Assembly: GCF_027887165.1 (NCBI RefSeq)
Contig: NC_077234.1
Location: 253,859,158 to 253,923,157, forward strand
DNA: 64,000 nt
From: Monodelphis domestica
Taxonomy: Eukaryota; Chordata; Mammalia; Didelphimorphia; Didelphidae
Reading direction: 5' to 3'
Both the position numbers and the translations under genes were made by a program. The notes under the pieces are model-generated. The model worked only from the letters and a program-made list of their open reading frames with translations, was not told where the DNA came from and did not search any database. Shown here one piece after another: positions 1 to 11,190 of this stretch; positions within the stretch are counted from its first letter, which is position 1, and the number at the start of each line of letters is the position of its first letter.

Positions 1-1590
1 ATCCCATAATTTAGTAACTTCTACTTTAAGGGAGTAGAGGGTTTGGAATATGATATCTCAGAAAGCAAAGAAGCTAGAATTAAAACCAATAATCACCTAC
101 CCAGAAAAACTGAGTATAATCCTTGAAAAGAAATGTGAATATTTAATGATGTAGAGAACTTTCAAGAATTCTGAATGAAAAGATCAAGGTTGAATAGAAT
201 ATTTGACTTTAAAACAAAAACTCAATAGAGACATAAAAAGGTAAACATGAAAGGAAAACCATAATTGACTCAATAAGTTTAAATCATGGATGGGTGACAC
301 ATGTAACTCCTAAGAAATTTGTTATTAGGGCAGTTAGAAGGAGTCTTCATTGAAGACATAGGTGTGAATCAGTTATGTTAGGATGATCTAAAAAAAATGA
401 AGGGATGAGAAAGAATGCACTGAGAAAGTAGGAAATAGGGAGGAAGAATAGGGAAAGTAATATCACAAAAAGAATGCAAAGAAGAGCTCTTATGATGGAG
501 AGAAATTGGGGGAAAGGTAGCAAGCAATGAGTAAGTGTTACTCTCATCAGAACTGGTTCAAAGAGAGAACACTATAGAAACTTTCAGCTGGAGAAAAAAT
601 CCATCTTACTCAACAGGGAAGTGAGAGGGGAAGAAGAGAAGAAAAGGAAGGAAAGTGGAGAAAGGAAAATAGTGTTTAAAAGCAAAACAAATTTTTGAGA
701 AGAGACAAAGTTGAAAATAGATAAGGATAGATAGAAAAAACTGAATAGAGGGAAATTAACAGTAATCTTGAATGTGAATGTGAATGAAATGTACTCATGA
801 ATAAACTGGAATTGTATAGTAGAAACCAAAAATAGATTGATTACAAGAGACATAGTTGAAACAAAAACATATACATAGAGTTAAAATAAGGGCTGGGGCA
901 AAATCTATTATGCCTCAGTTGAAGTAAATAATAAAAGCAAAGAAAGCAATCAAGGTCTCAGATGAAGAAAAAGCAAAAACAGACTTAATTAAAACTTAAT
1001 TAAAAAATGAAAAAATCAATGAACCCACTGAAATCATAGACAGTGAAGTAATATTAAACTTTTCCCAGGCAGCTTTTCTGCTAAAAGATTCATTTTCCAA
1101 ATACATAAAGGATGTATTGAAATTTATAAAAAAAGAATAGCAATTTTCAAATTGATAAATGTTCAAAGGGTATAAAAAGGAAGTTTTCAGAAGAAATCAA
1201 AGCTGTCATATTAAAAATTAAATCATTATCAAAATAAAACAACTCTGATAATGATTAATTGAGAATAATTTAATTATCAACAATTTAAAGATATAGAACA
1301 ACTCCAAAAGACTCATGATGAAAAAGGATATTTACCACCAAAAATAAAAATAGGGTTCAAATGCAAATTGAAACACACCCCTCTTCATTTTATTTCCTCC
1401 AACAATTTTTTCCTTTAGTGTCTTGTTTCACAACATGATGGATATGGAAATATATGTTATATTATAAAATATGTACAACCTATATCATATTACCTGCCCT
1501 CTTGGAGAGGGGAAGGGTGAGAAAGAGGGAGAGAACATGGATTGAAAAATGCTAGTATTAAAAATTGTATCAACTTGTAATTTGAAAAAA
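1..1590 (+). mobile_element. L1 LINE fragment, internally deleted
   Basis: The window opens inside an L1. Bases 1-240 read as the ORF1p C-terminal domain (visible VWNMISQKAKKLELK and ITYPEKLSIIL), which aligns with the ORF1 copy at 17.5-18.5 kb. Bases 240-880 are the GA-rich ORF1-ORF2 spacer. Bases 880-1060 read as the start of the ORF2 endonuclease. The sequence then jumps to the ORF2 C-terminus and the 3' UTR, ending near 1590, so most of the endonuclease and all of the reverse transcriptase are gone. Stops and frameshifts are frequent, so this is an inactive fossil. The 5' limit lies outside the window. Confidence 0.75.
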
Positions 1591-1624
1591 AAATTTGATC
1601 TACCACTTCACATCTATAGGAAAT

Positions 1625-2315
1625 AAAGTGCTGGAAGAAAGTTGGGAAAATAGGTACACTGCTAAACTGACCCAACCTTTCCAATTTGGAAATATGCATA
1701 AAGGACTCTAAAACTGTTCAAATACTCTGATAACAGCAATGCTGCTACTACTAGGCCTGAATCACAAAGAGATCAAAGAAAAAAGGGAAAAGGACCAAAA
1801 TATACAAAAATATTTATAGGAATTATTTTTTATTGCCAAATAATGGAAATTTAAAAAATGTTTAAATTTGGAGAATGACAAACACTCTTCAGCATGTTAT
1901 TGTGATGAAATACTATTATGTTATATAGATTGACAAGGTTGATGGTTTCAGAAAAATCTGGGAAGATGTATATGAGCTGATGCAAAGTGAAATGAGCAGA
2001 GATGGCAGCTGGGTAGTTCAGTGTATTAAGAGCCAAGCCTAGAGATGGGAGGTCCTAGGTTCAAATCTCATCTCAAACACTTCCTAGCTGTGCGACCTTA
2101 TGCAAGTTACATTGCCTAGCCTTTGCTGCTCTTCTGCCTTGGAACCATACACAGTATTGATTCTAAGATGGAAGGTAAAGGTTTTTAAGAAAAAAAAGTG
2201 AAGTGAGCAGAAACAGGAGATCATTGTAAACAGTAGCAAAAAGATATGATAGATGATTGACTATGAATGATGTAGTTACTCTGAGCAATACAATGACTGA
2301 AGACAATTCCTAAAT
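1625..2315 (+). mobile_element. L1 3'-end fragment
   Basis: This is a second L1 3' segment. It begins in the ORF2 C-terminal region (GTTGGGAAAATAGG-type sequence near 1640) and runs through the typical 3' UTR phrases (GATGAAATACTATTATG, GAGCTGATGCAAAGTGAAAT, GAGCAATACAATGA). It is interrupted by the SINE at 2001-2194 and ends where an oppositely oriented L1 begins. It is 5' truncated and non-coding. Confidence 0.7.
2001..2194 (+). mobile_element. tRNA-derived CORE-SINE (marsupial ~200-bp type)
   Basis: The 5' part is tRNA-like, with a B box (AGGTTCAAATCT). A CORE-like middle (CTAGCTGTGCGACCTTATG) and the 3' end CTAAGATGGAAGGTAAAG with an A-rich tail follow. It is flanked by a 17-bp target-site duplication, AAAGTGAAATGAGCAGA (1984-2000) and AAAGTGAAGTGAGCAGA (2195-2211), with one mismatch, inside the L1 3' UTR. 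Copies of the same family occur at 34.5, 41.2, 51.3 and 56.4 kb. The exact Repbase name (MAR1, SINE1 or WALLSI1-like) cannot be settled by eye. Confidence 0.85.
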
Positions 2316-3240
2316 AATTTTTGTCTAAATTTTATTTTCCACCAATTACCTGTAAAGACAGTTACTAACATTTTAAAAATGATTTTGAGTCTCAACTCCT
2401 TTCCTCCTTCCTCTGACCCGCCTTCCCCACACCCATTGAAATGGTAAATGATCTGATATATATTGGCATGTTCAATCATATCAAACATTTCCCCATATAA
2501 TTCTTATATGAAAGGATGCTTGAACAAAAAACAAATAAGAAAGGAAGTAAAAAAAATTTTTTTGCTTTGGTCTCCATTCAGAATCCACCAATTCTTTTTC
2601 TGGAAGCAGATGGGATTTTAAAAAAAATCATAAATCCATTGGGTTATTTTGAATTGTAGTATTGCTGAGAATAGAAAAGTTATTCACAATTGTTTATTGT
2701 ACAGTATTCCTATCACTGTGTACAATTCTCTTCTGGTTCTAGTTACTCTGTTTCAGTTCTTGTACATCTTTCCAATTTTTTCTAACTTCTTCTGGCTCAT
2801 CATTTCTTACAACACAATAGTATTTCATTAAATTCATATACTAGAACATACTCAGTCATTTCCCAATTGATGGGTATCTCTTCACTTTCCAATTCTTTGT
2901 CCCACAAAAACAGCTTTTTAATTATATATCTATATCTATCTATCTATATATGTATATGTATATATATATGACTTTCATTTTTTTTATCTCTTTGGGATGC
3001 AAATCTAGTAATGGTATTGTTGGGTCAATTGTTGGGCTGTTTTATAGTCCTTTGGGTATAGGTCCAATTGCCCTCCAGAAAGATGAATCAGTAAAAACTC
3101 CTCAAACAGTGCATTAGTGTCTCAATTTTCTCACATTCCTTCCAAGTTTTGTCCATTTCCTTTTATGTCATAATAGCCAGACGGATAGGAATGGGTTGGT
3201 ACTTTATATTTGCTTTAATTTGCATTTCTCTAATGAATGA
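2316..3240 (-). mobile_element. L1 3'-end fragment
   Basis: The reverse strand shows an L1 3' UTR and the end of ORF2 (CACAATAGTATTTCATTA, CCCAATTGATGGGTATC, complement of the usual 3' phrases). The 3' end is at the low coordinate. A TA/TATC-rich microsatellite at about 2922-2970 lies inside it. Short ORFs here are chance readings of the L1 antisense strand. Confidence 0.7.
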
Positions 3241-4900
3241 ATTAATTCAATTTTTCCCCAATTATCTTTAAAATATTTTCCAACATTTTAAGAAAAAAAA
3301 ATGGTCTCAAATTCTCTCCTTTCTTCTCACAAGTACCTAAGGTGGTAAATAGTTTCATATAGATTTTTACATGTGCAGTCACATAGTAATCCTTTTATGG
3401 AAGGAAACTTGAAACAAAAAAATAGGACAGTTGAAAAAAGTGGGGTTTTTTTGGTCTATATTTAGACTTCATCAGTGCCTTCTCTGGAAGTCGATGGCAT
3501 TTTTTTATGAGCACTTTGGAAATGTTTTGGATTATTGTATTGCTGATAATAGCTATTATTCACAGTTGTTCAATTTATTATAATTCTGACATTGTTTACA
3601 AGCTTCTCCTGATTCTGTTCATGTCATTTGCTTCAGTTGGTGTCAGTCTCTTCGTGATTTTCTGAGGTCCTTCTGCTCATCATTTCTAAGAGCACAATAG
3701 AATATCATGATAATCCTATACCAGACCTTGTTCAGTCCTTCCCCAGTGAAAGACAGGAATACCAGGATGCAGGAAAATGGGATGTGTGGCAGAGAGAAAA
3801 AGCAGATTTGGCTGGAAAGGCAAGAACAGAATGCAGAATTCTGGGCTGGTACAGTTAACTGGCAGCTAGGAAGAGGAGGGGGAAGAGTTAGAGAGGAGTG
3901 AGCTGGCCACAGCTGTGGGCCTGGGCATCCTCCCTACTCCAGATCTCAAGCAGGACTTGGAGTCCTGCTTCAGCCAGCAATTCCTTCATCCCAGAGACAT
4001 CTTTGCGATCCTGTGAAGGCTACAAAATACCATCTCGATTTCTTCCGTGGGCTTCTTTACCTCGGCTCTCATCAACCTGAACTTGTGGTGACCCCATCGG
4101 TCTGGTCCCTAGTTCCTTTTCTAGCTTCTATATTTGTTCTTCCTCCAAGACTTTTTTTGGTGGACACAGACTAGGCAGTTAGGTAGGTTTTGAAAGAGAT
4201 GGAGAAGAAGACCAGGTGGCCCCAGCTCTGCTGGAGGCTGAAGCCATCCTTGCTAATCAGGGAGATCTGGGACAGATTTTAACAGCTTAGAGAACTTCCT
4301 AGGCCACCATCCTTCCCAAATTCCCAATTACCAACTTTAATAAATCTACCTTTCAGGGAAGTCAGATCACATTTGTTAGAGCTCCAGGCCAGAAGGTAGC
4401 CATCTTGTCCTTAGGCCAGGGAGGAGCAGCTAAAACAACTTGAGACTTAACAAACCTTAAGTAAGAGTAAAATGACCCTCTTACACCAATGGATGGGTCC
4501 TTCCTTTCCAGTTCTTTGCACCCACAAAAAGAGCTCTCTTTGGGATATAAACCTGGCAATGAAATTTCTGAGTCAAATTGTATGTGCTAATTTATAACTC
4601 TTTGGGCATATATCCAAATTTCTCTCCAGAAAGTTGAATCTATTCAAAACTCCCCAAACAGTGCATTAGTGTCTCAATTTTCCTACATTCCCTCCAAGTT
4701 TTGTTCATTTCCTTTCCTGTGATAATACCCAATCTGATAGGTGTGGGTGGTAACCAAGAGTTCTTTTAATTTACATTTATCTGATTAATAATAATTTAGA
4801 GAATCTTAAAATGACAGTAGAGAGCTTTAATTACCTTGCCTAAGAATTGTCTATTCATATCCTTGGATCAATTGGAGAGAATTCAAGACTCAAAATTCTT
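3241..4900 (-). mobile_element. L1 3'-end fragment split by a solo LTR
   Basis: This is another minus-strand L1 3' end. The part at 3241-3746 (TTCAGTCCTTCCCCAG) continues at 4486 (CCAATGGATGGGTCC), which together match the L1 sequence reading CCCCAATTGATGGG. The intervening 739 bp is a separate LTR insertion. The L1 is old, 5' truncated and fades out near 4900. Confidence 0.7.
3747..4485 (+). mobile_element. solo LTR inserted in L1
   Basis: The segment starts TGAAAGACAGG and ends CCTCTTACA, so it has TG...CA termini. It interrupts an otherwise continuous minus-strand L1. The bases on each side, CCAG (3743-3746) and CCAA (4486-4489), fit a 4-bp target duplication with one change, as in class I endogenous retroviruses. 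An AATAAA at 4339-4344 sets the orientation as plus. Internal retroviral genes and a second LTR are absent, as expected after LTR-LTR recombination. Short ORFs within it are not genes. Confidence 0.7.
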
Positions 4901-5229
4901 TTTATTTTCTTTTTTAAATTATTGCTAAGTTCAGTTTTTTAAAGTCCTGGGAATTGTTTTCAGTGTAATTGGGGGAAAAAAAACATGATAAAATTTAAAA
5001 TTAAAAAAAAGGTAAATCCAAATGAGATCTCACACACTGGGTTTTGATCTGCACTATTGCAACTTTTCTCTATGTTCTATTTATTTATATATTATTTATT
5101 CTATTCTTGTAGGTCCTACACAGATATTCTACAGGATCCTACTTTGCATTAACATGTTTACTCTGATTTATATGTTCTGAAGCTTGGGGGTTGTTTCCTG
5201 TGATCTTGCTGCATGTTTAATGATAAATG
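4901..5229. other. AT-rich stretch without recognised content
   Basis: Low-complexity T- and A-rich sequence. I see no open frame, repeat family or motif worth naming. Confidence 0.5.
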
Positions 5230-5712
5230 TGTATGATATGTTTCAGATGCCCAAGTATTAAGGAACAACTAGTATCTTGAGAGGGTGCCAATTTCTTTTT
5301 AGGGCTGCTTTCATCTTTTTGTGTGCATGTGCCACCCAGCTGTCACCTGAGGCTCCAAGAAGATATATTATGAACAGCGACCACACCATGGTAAATCATC
5401 ATGGATGGTGAGTTAAAACATATTAAGGGTCCCTCACAGGTCTCAAATCTATTAGATTATTTTCCCCAAGCATGTGAGGACTTCCTTGGGCAGAAGGGAA
5501 CCTGATGAGATCAATAATGGCCTTAATGGCCATCAAGGCTGATGAAACAGGTACTGTGGAGTGCTTAGAGCCTGGTTGGATATTGAAGAAACCAAGTTCA
5601 TCAGCTATCTTATGAGGTATCTCCAGTCATCTTGCCTTTTGTCTTGACCTGGAAGAGAACTTGGTGTAATTCTGGCTCATTTAAATCCAATTTATACTTG
5701 ATTCAAAAGAAA
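5230..5712 (+). mobile_element. RTE-like LINE 3' fragment
   Basis: The phrases CCACCCAGCTGTCACCTGAG, GACCACACCATGGTAAAT, GCCTGGTTGGATATTGAAG and TCATTTAAATCCAATT are, as I recall, from the 3' part of a marsupial RTE-type LINE or its derived SINE. The segment ends in an A-rich tail (AAATAAATAAATAAAATAA) near 5705-5765, consistent with a plus-strand retroposon. The assignment is from memory of the repeat and needs a library search. It differs from the RTE 3' end at 17.1 and 57.4 kb. Confidence 0.45.
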
Positions 5713-6760
5713 AATAAATAAATAAAATAATATAAAAAAATAATATAAAAAAATAAGTAAATAAAAATTAAAAAAGGAACAATGTTTCCTTCCCTAAATA
5801 TCTTTCTCATATTTCCTCCTTAGTCCTAGTATAGTTATCACATACAAAAGAAAAGCAGAAAGTCTCCAGAAAAGAATTTTACTTTTGGAAAGAGTGCTTA
5901 AACTCTCACTCTTAATTCTGATACTGATTGTCCTGTATAGAAAGAACTAGAATGTCAAAGTAGCAGAAAGAATCTGAATGTCATTCATCCTATTAACCAA
6001 AGTATCTATCTGAGCATACTCTAACACTTCCTCCTCATTTCCTTTACCTGAGTAGAACTACCTTCAGTTCATTTTTCTTTAGGTGTGGAATTGGGACTTT
6101 TCTTTTACAAAGAACTCATTCCCTCTTATTTTGTGGGGGTATGGCTTTCTTTCAAGCTTCAGGTGCTGAATGATAAGGCACCAAGGAAAGAAAAAAAAGG
6201 AAAATGTCTGCATTTTTCTCACTTGTAGCCTGGGATTATAAACTCACCATTTTAAAATAATGTAGCTGGTTGTTCAAATTTTTTCCAAGATTTTAGCAGT
6301 TCAAACAGACAACTTTACACAATGGTTTTAAATTGTTCCAAGCTCCTCGGTCAGTTGTCCACTGGTTGTCATCTCTAATCAAAGGAAAGAAGGGCTCCAT
6401 GGATAGAGAATACTAAAAATGTGTGAATTTCAGGGGTGATATGATCTTGTAGGAAAAATGAGGTTCTAGAGAAAATGAAGTGCATTGAAGTTAAAAAGTT
6501 TGATTATTATGTGTCTAACAACTTAAATACCTCTTTAAAGATTTTCTACCCCATCTTATTGGTAAGGCTAATAATCTGGGGCTTTATTTGAAATTCCACT
6601 AGTTAGATACACTATTCCCCCTTTATCTGTTGTTACACTTCCCAAGGTTTGGGTGGCAGGATGGAACAAAGGCCTCCTCTCTCCAGGATGGAGGTCCACT
6701 GGAGGAGTACAAGTTAATTCTTCTGCTTTCACTTAGATAATTTTTTAAGGTTTTATAGGA
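5713..6760. other. A-rich tract followed by unassigned sequence
   Basis: The first 60 bp are A-rich and probably the tail of the preceding retroposon. The remainder is ordinary complexity sequence in which I recognise no repeat, coding potential or RNA gene. Confidence 0.4.
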
Positions 6761-6761
6761 G

Positions 6762-7345
6762 TGTGAAAGAAAATTTAAAACCTTCTTTGTTTATTTTAAG
6801 TTAATCAATCAAAAAGTTGAAGTACCCTTCCTTTCACACTTTTACTAGAAAAAGTTCACACCCCCAAAGATCACAAGCACTGCCCAGGAAAATTGAGAGG
6901 CTGTAATTGGCTCCTGTGAAGTGAGAGAGAGACAGGAAGTTATGAGGAGAAACTGCTTATAATAAGCCAGTTCAAGGACTCCTGGGAGCAATTTTAGGAG
7001 AAATTAGGCTGAAGGGGAAGCTTTTTCTGAGATTCATTCTGGGAGGCTCTTTACGAAAATACATTCAGCATTTGTGAGTCAGGCTAAAGAAGGCTTCTGT
7101 GCACAGATTCGGTGTTGTGAATCAAGCTGAAGAAAGAGGCTTATGCTGGTGAGACCCTTGTTGAAGAGGCTACTGGACTTCCAAGTGGAGATTAGACCTT
7201 TCAGGGAGCAAGCTGAATTTCTTTGGATAGGGTGGTACGCTAGGAAATATTTTTGACTTCCCTCATACATTTCCCTCCTTTTACTAGATTTATATTAAAT
7301 TAAATTATTAAGAGCTACTAACAACATTTTTTAAGAATTGAATTT
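6762..7345 (+). mobile_element. LTR-like block
   Basis: The layout resembles a retroviral LTR: a TGTGAAAG start, a CCAAT-like AATTGGCTCC near 6905, a TATA-like CTTATAATAAG near 6955-6965, a purine-rich leader, and an ATTAAA polyadenylation-like site near 7294. It stands 1 kb upstream of the ERV-A gag remnant and in the same orientation, so it could be that provirus's 5' LTR. There is no second copy in the window to prove the borders, and the termini are guesses. Confidence 0.35.
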
Positions 7346-9783
7346 TATATATGGTGACCAAAATTCTTTTTTATTATTATTTTTGTCAAACCAAATTTTT
7401 AAGTTTATATTTGGCAACCAATTTTAATTATTACATTTGGTAGACCACAAAGGTTTGATGAATATCCTCAATTTTCTTCAATTTTCTTCACTTTTTATTA
7501 TCCTTAAGTCAGGTCTTTAGTAGCTAATTTGAAATAGACAAAAAGGGAAGATTAGCCACAAGCTACAGCTATAAAGCCTATTGGAAATACCTAATTTTTT
7601 TCTGCACAGAACAGTAAGAAATATTTTTTTATTTCCCCTTTAACTGAACAATTGAATGCTTGCTGCTGCCTGGTAAACCAGGTTTTTTTTAATCAACAAT
7701 CAGACCTCTCAGGGCTTTCACTTGGGGGGTTGCTTTCACCTCTCTTGTCTATCTGCCTCCTGGGCAGGATACTCTGCCCCCACAAGCTACTATCTTGCAG
7801 CCCAGAATTCCTGAGTATTAGAGGGAGTTAATAAGTTCAGCTCAGTTTTTTCTTATTAGAAAGTATTAATTATTGGGCTAAATTAACAAAGTTTAGCCTT
7901 ATCTTGCTCCTGGAAGTCTATGTTTTCCTTTTTCTGAGCCTCCACATCCCTCTAGCATTAACTTAAGTGGGAGGTGGAACACTGGGGAGAGCAGTCAGAG
8001 AGAGCAGCAGTAACAATTACTAAAACTGTCCCTTAACTTTGAGAAGCTTTCAGAGCCTCCTAAGGGCAAAATCTCAACAACCCACAGCCTGTGCTCTGTA
8101 CCCAAACCCTTTTGCCCTCCCAGGCTAGTTCAGTGAAGTGGCTCCCTGCTCATGTGGTCATTGAAACATGTGCTTGTGAAAGTATATGGCTGCTGGTGTT
8201 TTACCCATAGGGGGAAGGGAAAAGAAAAAAAAAAACTCTTCCAAACCTCTTAGAAAAAATTTAGGCTATACCTGGAAATTCATCTCCTTATAGTCCCTCA
8301 CCATCTAAGCCTATTAAGAAAATAATTTCTGCCTCACCTAGTCTGATTCATCCCTCGACCTGTTCAATCCATTTCTCATCCAGTCCAACTCATTCCTTCC
8401 CCTGATAAACCCATTCCTCAATCCATCCCTCCTCCTGCTCAACCCATTCCTCCCCCTACTCAACCCATCCCTCCCCCTTTTCAAACTAACTTTCACTCCA
8501 CCCAACCCTACCTGACCCATCTCCCCCCCTCCCCACTCCTATCACTTCTACACATCCCCTTACCCACTCTATTGCATCCCAAACAAAAAGCAAAACACCA
8601 GTAATTGAAAATAATTCCATTAAATTCCTCTTCCCCAAGGGAAATACTCACTCTTAATAGTGGAGATGTTGGGACCATTAGGCATCAAATATCTTTCATT
8701 CCACAAGATATTGAGAGATTCAGGATAAATCCTCCTTCCTTTGAAGATGATCCCATTGTGGCTATTAAAAAAAAAAAAAACCCAAACAAACCAACTTGAA
8801 AGTATTTACTGCACTCATGATCCCATGTGGATTGATGTGGAAAATTTGCTGCAAGCAAATTTGTTTCTCTTGTTAATAAGTCCCAGGGAAGGAGACCAAC
8901 ATCATTGGCCAAGTGAAGATCTAAAATGGATTTTGAATATAGAAGAAGAATACTTACAACTATGTCAGGCTATGGAGGCATTACTAAAAGCAACGAGAGC
9001 TTGCTCCGATAGGCCCGGTACATAGACTAAATTTGAAAATTTAAAGCAGAAAAATGATGAAAACTCCTCCCAGTTTATAGATAGACTTATGGATCTGGGA
9101 GGTAGATATACAGACCTGGATCTTTGTAGGGAAAGAGTTGTTAGACAAATAAGAAGACAGTTTGCAAAAAAATAAAAAAAAAACTGTTGTAAAGTAGTCA
9201 AACACTATTTTAAGGCTAACTGCCCAAACTGGGCTACTATGGATCTTGAGGAATTAAGAAGAGTAGCAGTTTATGTCTTTAATACTCATGAAAAGAAAGA
9301 TGAAGATAATAGTGACTTAGTGGAAACATTAAGGAAGGAAATAAGAGCATTAATGGAAAAAAATTGAAAAAGAAAAAGGAAATGAAAGAGTGACCATAGC
9401 CCCTTTGCAGGAATCCACAAATCAACCATTAATGTGTTACTTCTGTGCAAAAAGGGATCATGTAATGATAAACTGTAGGAAGTGGAATCAGGTATACAAA
9501 AATGTAAATTTCAGGAATAATAATAACATTAGGAATAATTATTATTATTATGGAAATAATAATTGAAATGAGGTAAATCAATACTTCACACCAAAACACC
9601 CAAATGAGGTTCATCCACATGGTACTTAGTGCAGGAATCCCCCTCAGTATGGGAGACCGTAGAGGCATGACCAAAGGAATCTAGAAAAATCATGGTACTG
9701 TGATAAAAAGGATGGAAAGGTTTGCAATTTGCGAAACTGTGCAAAAACTGAAAAAATGCAAACCTAGGTATGATTGACAGTGG
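7346..9783 (+). mobile_element. ERV-A, class I-like endogenous retrovirus fragment
   Basis: This is a leader plus a broken gag. The upstream 900 bp show no continuous frame. From 8281 a Pro-rich linker, a capsid region and a nucleocapsid zinc knuckle follow in order, after which the next LTR (ERV-B) begins. No protease or pol is seen, so the element is truncated on its 3' side. Its capsid C-terminal half is clearly related to that of ERV-C at 44.8-45.2 kb. Confidence 0.65.
8281..9570 (+). pseudogene. gag: ERV-A gag remnant (Pro-rich linker, capsid, nucleocapsid)
   Basis: Gag is the retroviral structural polyprotein. The order seen here is as follows. A Pro-rich linker at 8431-8490 reads PPAQPIPPPTQPIPPPFQ. 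The capsid N-terminal part follows in the same frame after one stop (FRINPPSFEDDP at about 8717-8752). The frame breaks at the A-run 8767-8780, and capsid continues in a second frame (ESIYCTHDPMWIDVENLLQ). A major-homology-region-like stretch (SSQFIDRLMDLGGRY) and VVKHYFKANCPNWATMDLEEL follow. A complete CX2CX4HX4C knuckle lies at 9435-9476 (CYFCAKRDHVMINC). At least two stops and two frameshifts, the shifts at poly-A runs, make it non-functional. The arrangement and single knuckle fit gammaretrovirus-like gag. Confidence 0.75.
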
Positions 9784-10240
9784 TGTGTGACCATGGGAGC
9801 CTGAGCTACAGGATCTGGGAAGATTCCATCTTGTCCAGCTGACTTTCTTCTGGTCTCCTGAGGAAGTTGAGAGGAAGGTATGAAGAGGATTTTCCTGTTG
9901 AACTGAGGAAGAATTCCTGTATCTAGATCCTGGCAGTATTCAGTCTCACTTGGACATCAAGACTTGCTTGAACGTCTAACAACAACAGATCCTGGCTCTA
10001 ACAGTTTTTTTGGATTCCTGCTGAGTAAGATTTTGGAACTTGGTTAAGTTTTAGTTTAGTAACCTAGTTAGCATAGTTAAGTGAGTTTTTTTATTAAGAA
10101 TAAGCATAAGTAAATCTCTAAGCCCTTATTCCTTTCCCTTCCAAAACAATAAAGTAGATTTTTATGTTCTTTTTTTCCTCTTGTCTTTTCCTTACCCAAA
10201 ATCCTATCTAAACACTTTGGCTGAGTCAGCTAGGTTTGAA
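9784..10240 (+). mobile_element. ERV-B 5' LTR
   Basis: The block begins TGTGTGACCATGGG and has AATAAA at 10148-10153 followed by a T/C-rich stretch and CACTTTGGCTGAGTC. The same order (start TGTGATC, TTTCCCTTACCCTT, AATAAA, CTTTGACTGAG) is seen in the ERV-C LTR at 43.1 kb, so the two are probably related LTRs. The 3' border is approximate, and no partner 3' LTR was found. Confidence 0.55.
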
Positions 10241-10531
10241 GAACCTGCATATTGTATTTATTTGTTGTATGATTGTATTTCTCAGTGTATTTAGCTAGCT
10301 AGGAGCTTAGGGGTTTACATAGAATTCTGAGGGTTGGCTTCCTGAAGGGGTTACTGAAGCTGCACCACAGACCCTGGCATCCATCTTGGGGCAGCCATCT
10401 TAAGAGAAAAAAAAACTGTTTTAATTGTTTGAAATTTATTTGTGTTGTCTTTAGTTTATGTACAATATACATTGTAGCAATAATACAATGGGATCTGGCA
10501 TGTCTGTAGACATGTTTACAATGTACTGTTT

Positions 10532-11190
10532 TTGTTCTTTGATTATTTTCTGTATGTACCATATTTTGTGTTTCTGGTGTTCCCTAATAATTATCATTAT
10601 GTATTTTCTATGGACTGTCGGAAACCCCTAATGGATGTTAAGCTATGTGACATCATGGCTTATGTACCTCTGGCTGTAATCTGTGCCTGTGTGGTCTATA
10701 AGTCTTGTGTCTCTGTGTGTCTATTTGTTAAGCATCTAAAATATCTGGTGACCTGATTTAGAAGGGATGACATGAAAATGATGGTTTTGCAAATGAAAAT
10801 GCAAATGAAAAATTGATATCCTTGAGAACTTAGTAAATTTGAATATGACCCAAGGCTTTGCACAAGATACCAACAGAGTAAACAATAATGGGAAAAACTT
10901 AACTAGGCTAGATAAAGAGGAAGCAGCAGGAATAATTTCTTTGTGTCCACTTAGAGATATGCCAGTGGTAAAACAAAATGAAGTCCATGAAGTGAAAATA
11001 CATGAGATTTTCCCCAGAAGACCTTGAGTCCATCAGGAAGAAAACACCACTTTTTAATGATGAACCTAATAGGGTGATTAAGGAGATGCATAGGGCAATT
11101 GATTTGTATGATCCAGACTACAATGATTTTGCCCTACTGATGAAGGAGGTCTTGACTAAGAGATAAAGAAAAGGAATCTCAATGAGTTTG
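10532..11190 (+). pseudogene. gag: ERV-B gag remnant with hydrophobic N-terminal ORF
   Basis: A 74-residue ORF (10532-10756) is strongly hydrophobic (VPYFVFLVFP, PLAVICACVVY). It is followed by a short Met/Lys-rich stretch (MKMMVLQMKMQMKN) and then, after frameshifts, by a capsid N-terminal domain: LTRLDKEEAAGI, SLCPLRDMPVV, PEDLESIRKKTPLFNDEP and IDLYDPDYNDFALLMKEVL (to about 11166). The capsid part aligns with ERV-C, and the hydrophobic part shares VPYFxxLVxP with the ERV-C N-terminus at a similar distance (458 versus 480 nt) from capsid. Reading frames change between 10756 and 10839 and again near 11012. It stops in the middle of capsid. Confidence 0.6.

Noticed and set aside
3707..4080. 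Two short ORFs at 3707-3901 and 3898-4080
   Set aside because: Both lie in or run into the solo LTR; no homology recognised.
7345..7460. Three (T)TTGG/TATGG...ACCA-like repeats as a candidate retroviral primer-binding site
   Set aside because: None extends to 18 bp of a tRNA 3' end that I can recognise, and the LTR border before them is uncertain.
8338..8520. Arg/Gly-rich 60-residue minus-strand ORF (RGRDGLSRGRN repeats)
   Set aside because: It is the antisense of the Pro-rich gag linker, whose short-period repeat produces an RGG-like reading.
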